Shown here one piece after another: positions 60,240-64,000 of a stretch of DNA of 64,000 nucleotides (position 1 is the stretch's first letter; the number at the start of each line of letters is the position of its first letter). This DNA comes from Wylensekiella montiformis. Its GTDB lineage: Bacteria; Bacillota; Negativicutes; Selenomonadales; Selenomonadaceae. Under the pieces are notes generated by a model that was given only the letters and a program-made list of their open reading frames with translations, did not search any database and was not told where the DNA came from. A program made the translations under genes and the position numbers. The stretch is taken from positions 124,001-188,000 of the forward strand of contig NZ_VUNL01000005.1 of NCBI RefSeq assembly GCF_009697385.1, written 5' to 3'.

Positions 60240-61109
60240 ATGGAGGAAATGACGAGGAGCGAGGTCAACAAGATCTGGGAAAACCTGACCATCGCGGACA
60301 ATTTCATCTTTCAGAAAGTCATGCGCAAGAAACGTCTCTGCAAGCGGTTCATTGAGAAAATCTTGCACATCAAGATCCGCAAGATCATGTTCCCGGAAAC
60401 GGAAAAAGGGATCAACGTCCGCCGCGACAGCAAGAGCGTCAGATTAGACGTCTACGTCGAGGACGACAAGGGCACGCTCTACGATATCGAGATGCAGACA
60501 ACCGACTACGCCGACCCCGCGGAACTACCGAAGCGTACGCGCTATTATCAGGCCATGATGGACATGGACGTGCTTAACAAGGGCGAGTTCTACACGAAGT
60601 TGCGGAAGACTTATATCATCTTTATCTGCACGTTTGATCCCTTTGACCGCAATCTCAGCCAGTACACTTTCCGTGAGACCTGCGCAGAGGATGCGACGCT
60701 AGAGATGGGCGACGAGACGACGAAGATTTTCCTGAACAGCAAAGGAAAGCGAGAAGGCATCGACAGCGATCTCGCGGCTTTCCTCGACTACATCGAGGGC
60801 AAGGCGCCGAAGGGAAAATTTACGGAAACCATTGCCAATGAGGTGGAAGTAGCAAAAGAAAACAAGGAAATGAAGGTGGAGTATATGACCTACTACATGG
60901 AACTGCGGAGAAGCGAAGAACGCGGTATGGAAAAAGGTATGGAAAAAGGTATGGAAAAAGGTATGGAAAAAGGTATGGAAAAAGGCCGTCAGGAAGGCCG
61001 TTGGACCACACTTGCGGAGTTGGTCCGTGAGGGCGTGCTCACGCTCAAGGAAGCCGCGAAGAAAGCAGGTATGTCCGAAGAAAACTTCCGGAAACTCGTG
61101 GTGCACTGA
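60240..61109 (+). CDS. Rpn/PD-(D/E)XK transposase-like nuclease, copy 2
   Basis: 289 residues, nearly identical to copy 1 over its first 240 residues with the same VRLDVYVED and DIEMQ active-site elements. The GMEK linker has five units instead of three. The tails then diverge: RLETLKSLVVAKLL in copy 1 versus RQEGRWTTLAELVREG here, both ending in an AGMSEE-type helix. The upstream promoter and ribosome site are also duplicated. The duplication makes the 57.4-61 kb segment prone to recombination. Confidence 0.88.
   Translation: MEEMTRSEVNKIWENLTIADNFIFQKVMRKKRLCKRFIEKILHIKIRKIMFPETEKGINVRRDSKSVRLDVYVEDDKGTLYDIEMQTTDYADPAELPKRTRYYQAMMDMDVLNKGEFYTKLRKTYIIFICTFDPFDRNLSQYTFRETCAEDATLEMGDETTKIFLNSKGKREGIDSDLAAFLDYIEGKAPKGKFTETIANEVEVAKENKEMKVEYMTYYMELRRSEERGMEKGMEKGMEKGMEKGMEKGRQEGRWTTLAELVREGVLTLKEAAKKAGMSEENFRKLVVH
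60924..60983 (+). repeat. 12-base tandem repeat, five units
   Basis: GGTATGGAAAAA five times in frame in the second Rpn gene. Confidence 0.92.
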
Positions 61110-61217
61110 GAACCCTTGTACACCTTCCACGATGCCTGTACGGAGGATGCTGGCCTATACCCCGTTTGATGGACACTATAAACGAATGGTAAAATAAGAC
61201 CATGAGGTGATGAGATA

Positions 61218-61510
61218 GTGTCCACGAAACAAAAGACCTATAGCAATGAATTAAGGAAGAAGCAGTCAAGCGTGTAATGAGTGGCATTCCTGCCAGTCAA
61301 GTAGCTCGTGAGCTGGATATAAATGTAAATTCGTTTTATACCTGGAAGCAGCGGTACATGAAGCATCCAGAGCAGCCTTTTGTCGGCAGCGGGAAACTCC
61401 ATAAAGAAGACGAAGAGAAACGTCAGTTGCGTCAACGCATCAAAGAACTTGAGCGGGAGAATGAATTCTTAAAAAAAGCGAGTGCCTTCTTCGCCAAGAG
61501 CCTAAAGTGA
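61218..61510 (+). pseudogene. IS3 orfA with a one-base deletion
   Basis: Starts with GTG at 61218 (STKQKTYSNE) and, after a single missing base near 61252, continues as KRVMSGIPASQVARELDINV, a helix-turn-helix, then a Leu-zipper end ERENEFLKKASAFFAKSLK. Restoring one T in GAATTAAGG rejoins a 97-codon orfA. Confidence 0.78.
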
Positions 61511-61743
61511 TCAGATATTTGTACATAGAGGCTAATCGCGGCAAATATTCGATTGCGAAGATGGCAAAATGGGTCAATGTGTCCAAGAGCGGTTATTACG
61601 CTTGGCATCGGCGACGGCCCAGTCAACGCGACATTGCCAATGACGAGCTACTGAGAAAGATTCGCGAATTGCATAAGATAACACACGAATCTTATGGTCC
61701 TAAGCGCATGGCAGCACAGATAAGCAAAGACACGGGCAATTAA
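61507..61743 (+). pseudogene. IS3 orfB, 5' fragment
   Basis: 78 codons with VSKSGYYAWHRRRPSQRD and ESYGPKRMAAQI, the N-terminal HTH_21 region of IS3-family transposases. The DDE catalytic domain is missing after a stop at 61741-61743. The following 140 bases hold no recognisable gene. Confidence 0.8.
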
Positions 61744-61858
61744 GATTTAAAGAGCTTCCTTTCGTTTAAAGAGTCTAATCGTCGGGGGGCAGGCCACGAA
61801 TGACGAGAGAAATCTTCGGAGTCTGTGCGTCAGCTGTCACGAGAAAATTCATCGGCGC

Positions 61859-61888
61859 AAAAAAAAAGACGGCTAATGATAAGCCGTC
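61859..61888 (-). terminator. Terminator of the toxin gene
   Basis: On the minus strand GACGGCT (61888-61882) pairs with 61874-61868 and is followed by nine T residues. It overlaps the toxin stop codon. Confidence 0.82.
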
Positions 61889-62174
61889 AAAATAAATCGG
61901 AATGCGTCCCCGTGCGGGAGGCGATAAGTATGATTTTTTCTTTGTCTACTGCATAAACAAGTAGCCAGTCTGGTTCAACATGACACTCGCGGAAGCCTTT
62001 ATAATCTCCGGTCAGATCATGGTCACGATTCTTTTCCAGTAAAGGCTTTTCAGCACGAAGTTTCTGAAGGATATCGTCCAGCTTCGACAAATCATAACCC
62101 CGCTTGCGTATGCGTTTTAAGTCTTTTCTAAACTGTGTAGTGGTTACTAAGTCAATTATGGGCATCCTTCGCAT
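61887..62174 (-). CDS. YafQ-family mRNA interferase toxin
   Basis: 95 residues of the RelE/YafQ family, ribosome-dependent mRNA endonucleases that halt translation. TTQFRKDLKRIRKRGYDLSK at the N-terminus, DHDLTGDYKGFRECHVEPDW in the middle and RTGTHSDLF at the C-terminus are typical, with the His and Asp/Phe residues of the active site. It overlaps the antitoxin gene by about 23 bases. An ATG at 62165 is an alternative start. Confidence 0.9.
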   Translation of the reverse strand: MRRMPIIDLVTTTQFRKDLKRIRKRGYDLSKLDDILQKLRAEKPLLEKNRDHDLTGDYKGFRECHVEPDWLLVYAVDKEKIILIASRTGTHSDLF

Positions 62175-62445
62175 CCATGTCCGCTAAAATGTCATTCAAG
62201 GAACTGTAGCGTTTTGCCTTGACTTTTCCGGCCATGATGTCCCGTGCTTCCTGCATGGCCATCACAGTTTCACGATTGTATCGTGGCTGTTTGGGCTGAA
62301 ACGGAAAACCGCCTTCCATGATGGATGCATGAAGAAAGACATTGATAGCATCGGTGACCGAGATGCCAAGGCTGGAGAATACGGCCTCGGCTTGGGCTTT
62401 GATATCCGGCTCGATGCGAAGGTTGATGTTGGCTGTCTTAGGCAT
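62152..62445 (-). CDS. RelB/DinJ-family antitoxin
   Basis: 97 residues. The N-terminal ribbon-helix-helix (TANINLRIEPDIKAQAEAVF) binds DNA as a dimer and represses the operon; the C-terminal tail neutralises YafQ. AAGGAGG before the ATG at 62445 selects this start over one 33 bases earlier. Promoter TTGCAT-17-TACAAT lies at 62495-62467 on the minus strand. Confidence 0.88.
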   Translation of the reverse strand: MPKTANINLRIEPDIKAQAEAVFSSLGISVTDAINVFLHASIMEGGFPFQPKQPRYNRETVMAMQEARDIMAGKVKAKRYSSLNDILADMDAKDAHN

Positions 62446-62466
62446 GACAATCCCTCCTTTTGAAGT

Positions 62467-62495
62467 ATTGTAACGCAAAAGTGAAACAAATGCAA
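62467..62495 (-). promoter_or_regulatory. Toxin-antitoxin promoter
   Basis: Minus strand TTGCAT (62495-62490), 17 bases, TACAAT (62472-62467), just upstream of the antitoxin ribosome site. Confidence 0.65.
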
Positions 62496-62627
62496 TACCA
62501 AAAGCAAGCCAATCTGCTGTGGTACGAGATTTTTGAAATCGTCAAGCAAAACTGCACCACCACATTCGAGGGACTGCCCCAAGTGGACAAGATGGAACAA
62601 CTGCTCCGCTCCAGGAAGGGCGGATGA
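62490..62627 (+). pseudogene. Short phage-like coding remnant
   Basis: A 45-codon frame from ATG 62490 (LLWYEIFEIVKQNCTTTFEG, QVDKMEQLLRSRKGG) has the composition of a real protein C-terminus, but no upstream part. It lies directly before a DNA methylase fragment, an order common in prophages. Family not recognised. Confidence 0.4.
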
Positions 62628-62650
62628 CATGATGTTGGAACGAAATCGGA

Positions 62651-62821
62651 TCTATGGTGGCGAAGATGGCTCGGCTTGCCAGACGGGATTTTATCGGATT
62701 TGAAATATCGCCGGAATACTGCGCCATAGCGGAGGAACGATTAACAGCAATAACGACAGATAATGCAAGAGAGGGATATGTCACATGGACATATCCCTCT
62801 GTAGGTTTGTCAATGATGTGA
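62651..62821 (+). pseudogene. DNA N4/N6-methyltransferase 3' fragment
   Basis: The frame reads VAKMARLARRDFIGFEISPE then YCAIAEERLTAI, the C-terminal strand-helix of phage and restriction DNA methylases (RxFIGxEIxPEYxxIAxxR). The catalytic DPPY and most of the protein are missing. A 12-base hairpin (62770-62781 with 62789-62800) lies inside its 3' end. The rest of 62822-63160 holds no gene I can recognise. Confidence 0.65.
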
Positions 62822-63183
62822 GGATATTGTGATTCGCTATTTCCCATGCTATGATAAAGAAAATGTTCATTTGCCGTCGACATTTTCAGGGGCTTGCGGG
62901 AGTAGTACCCCCCATTCCTACTACGTTTTTACTATGTAAATCCCCAAGAGCGCAAGCCGCAGGCGCAGCGCGATTGGCAGGATTTACTGTAAGGACGGGC
63001 GCACAATGTCCACAAAGTGGACGTTTGTGCGTTAAGTTTACTACTTATGAGGGACTTAATATGCCCTGATTTGCCCTATTATGCCACTGCTACACTTTTT
63101 GACAATTCTGGTGTACTCTCAGCAAAGTCGGCACAAACGGGCATTTCACGGCGTATCACGTCATATCTGGAAGGAGATTTGTG

Positions 63184-63642
63184 ATGAAGAAGATACTTTT
63201 TGTTTGCCACGGCAATATTTGCCGGTCGCCGATGGCGGAGTTTGTGATGCGGGAGCTGGTGCGGCGGGCAGGGCTTGCTGAGGAGATTGCGGTGGAGTCG
63301 AAGGCTTGCCGGACGGATGAGATCGGCAGTGATACGCATCCGGGGACGCAGCGTGTGCTGCGGGCCAATGGGATTCCTTTTTCGCGGCGGGAGGCTGGCC
63401 AGATTACCGGGGCGGATTACGGGGCATATGATGTCATCGTTGCCATGGATTCGGAGAATATGCGTGATTTGATGCGGCTGACCGGCAATGATCCGCAGAA
63501 AACGTGCCATTTGCTCATGAGCTTTGCGGGAGAGCGGCGCGATGTGGCGGACCCCTGGTATACGGGGGATTTCGATGCGACGTACCGCGACGTGCTGCGC
63601 GGCTGCCGTGCGCTGCTGGACAAGATCCGATCGATGCGGTAA
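63184..63642 (+). CDS. Low-molecular-weight protein tyrosine phosphatase
   Basis: 152 residues. The P-loop CHGNICRSPM (Cys-x5-Arg-Ser) is at residue 8-17 and the catalytic Asp is in DPWYTGDFDATY. Dephosphorylates protein tyrosines; in bacteria usually a tyrosine kinase of surface polysaccharide assembly or a stress protein. A GTG one codon upstream is possible, but AAGGAG is 8 bases from the ATG. It marks the return of backbone genes after the island. Confidence 0.94.
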   Translation: MKKILFVCHGNICRSPMAEFVMRELVRRAGLAEEIAVESKACRTDEIGSDTHPGTQRVLRANGIPFSRREAGQITGADYGAYDVIVAMDSENMRDLMRLTGNDPQKTCHLLMSFAGERRDVADPWYTGDFDATYRDVLRGCRALLDKIRSMR

Positions 63643-63662
63643 GATAAATAAAACTTCATCAG

Positions 63663-63691
63663 AGGCCGTTTGAAGTGACGGCCTGTATTTT
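63663..63691 (+). terminator. Weak terminator after phosphatase gene
   Basis: AGGCCGT (63663-63669) pairs with ACGGCCT (63678-63684), then GTATTTT. The run is short. Confidence 0.55.
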
Positions 63692-63709
63692 CGCAGAAGG
63701 GGTGTTTTT

Positions 63710-64000
63710 TTGGAGTCAAGGGGAAGTTTTTCGACACGTCTGGGATTTATTCTGGTGTCGGCGGGATGTGCGATCGGGCTGGGCAATGTCTGGCGGTTTC
63801 CTTATATCACCGGGCAATATGGCGGCGCGGCTTTTGTGCTGATTTATCTGGCCTTTCTGCTGCTGCTCGGCTTGCCGATCATGGTGGCGGAGTTTGCTGT
63901 CGGCCGTGCGAGTGTCCGCAGCGCGGCCAAATCGTTTGATGTGCTGGAGCCGGCGGGGACGAAATGGCACTGGTATAAATACGGAGCGATTGCGGGCAAT
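63710..64000 (+). CDS. Neurotransmitter:sodium symporter family, 3' end outside window
   Basis: 97 codons are visible from a TTG start after AGAAGGGG. STRLGFILVSAGCAIGLGNV and WRFPYITGQYGGAAF are the sodium- and substrate-binding first helix of NSS carriers (LeuT fold); the second helix is FVLIYLAFLLLLGLPIMVAE. Imports an amino acid with sodium in known bacterial relatives. C-terminus not seen. Confidence 0.9.
   Translation, partial: MESRGSFSTRLGFILVSAGCAIGLGNVWRFPYITGQYGGAAFVLIYLAFLLLLGLPIMVAEFAVGRASVRSAAKSFDVLEPAGTKWHWYKYGAIAGN

Larger units (their letters stand above)
61170..61743 (+). mobile_element. Truncated IS3-family element
   Basis: Contains a frameshifted orfA and the first 78 codons of orfB. 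A TGGACACTATAAACG-like left end lies at about 61170. The right end and most of the transposase catalytic domain are absent, so the element cannot move itself. Confidence 0.75.

Noticed and set aside
58182-60983. CRISPR array
   Set aside because: The 12-base repeats are contiguous and in frame within genes, with no spacers. No CRISPR-like array was seen anywhere in the window.

Overview
The window looks like a chromosome segment of a Gram-negative-enveloped Firmicute (Negativicutes, most likely Selenomonadaceae such as Selenomonas or Mitsuokella). The evidence is an SLH-domain outer-membrane porin of the OmpM type, a class III fructose-1,6-bisphosphatase, a GlnK/GlnL-like two-component pair, a KorDABC oxidoreductase and anaerobic C4-dicarboxylate metabolism, all in moderately GC-rich DNA. 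This placement is inferred from gene content only.

Layout. 1-3.9 kb: envelope and hypothetical genes plus fbp. 4.1-12 kb: an OmpM-like porin followed by a secreted pectin block (exo-polygalacturonase, pectin methylesterase, second exo-polygalacturonase, acetylesterase). 12-19 kb: pabC/pabB, an N-carbamoyl-amino-acid hydrolase, a DcuC-family transporter and an AbgA-like p-aminobenzoyl-glutamate hydrolase. 19-23.4 kb: OPT transporter, PRC-barrel protein and TPR protein. 23.6-27.7 kb: an HPr-domain sigma-54 activator next to ptsH-ptsI, with a consensus sigma-54 promoter before ptsH. 28-35.5 kb: aspartate racemase, LysR regulator, two-component system, SLC13/DASS transporter and aspartase. 35.6-39.5 kb: ferredoxin, folE-folP-folB-folK/DHFR and ung. 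39.7-49.3 kb: LacI regulator, two chemoreceptors, a solitary sorbitol-type PTS IIA, tRNA-Gln, SGNH hydrolase, iron alcohol dehydrogenase and a DMT exporter. 49.6-54.3 kb: korDABC, a small membrane protein, ApbE lipoprotein and tRNA-Thr.

From about 55.9 kb to 63.1 kb the sequence looks like an accessory island. A sulfatase-type transferase loses its 3' end exactly where a TauE/SafE gene begins on the other strand. Then come a DMT gene behind a terminator-type leader, two near-identical Rpn/PD-(D/E)XK genes flanking an HPr-D-lactate dehydrogenase fusion, a decayed IS3 element, a YafQ/DinJ-type toxin-antitoxin pair, a second toxin remnant and prophage-like debris. Backbone genes (low-molecular-weight tyrosine phosphatase, NSS symporter) resume at 63.2 kb.

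Folate genes are spread over three loci: PABA synthesis, PABA-glutamate hydrolysis and the pterin branch. The most unusual content is the use of HPr domains in two fusions (a sigma-54 activator and a D-lactate dehydrogenase), which together with canonical HPr/EI suggests PTS phosphorylation reaches both transcription and fermentation. The structured leader of the DMT gene and a family of TTATCCGATGCT palindromic repeats are the other main leads.
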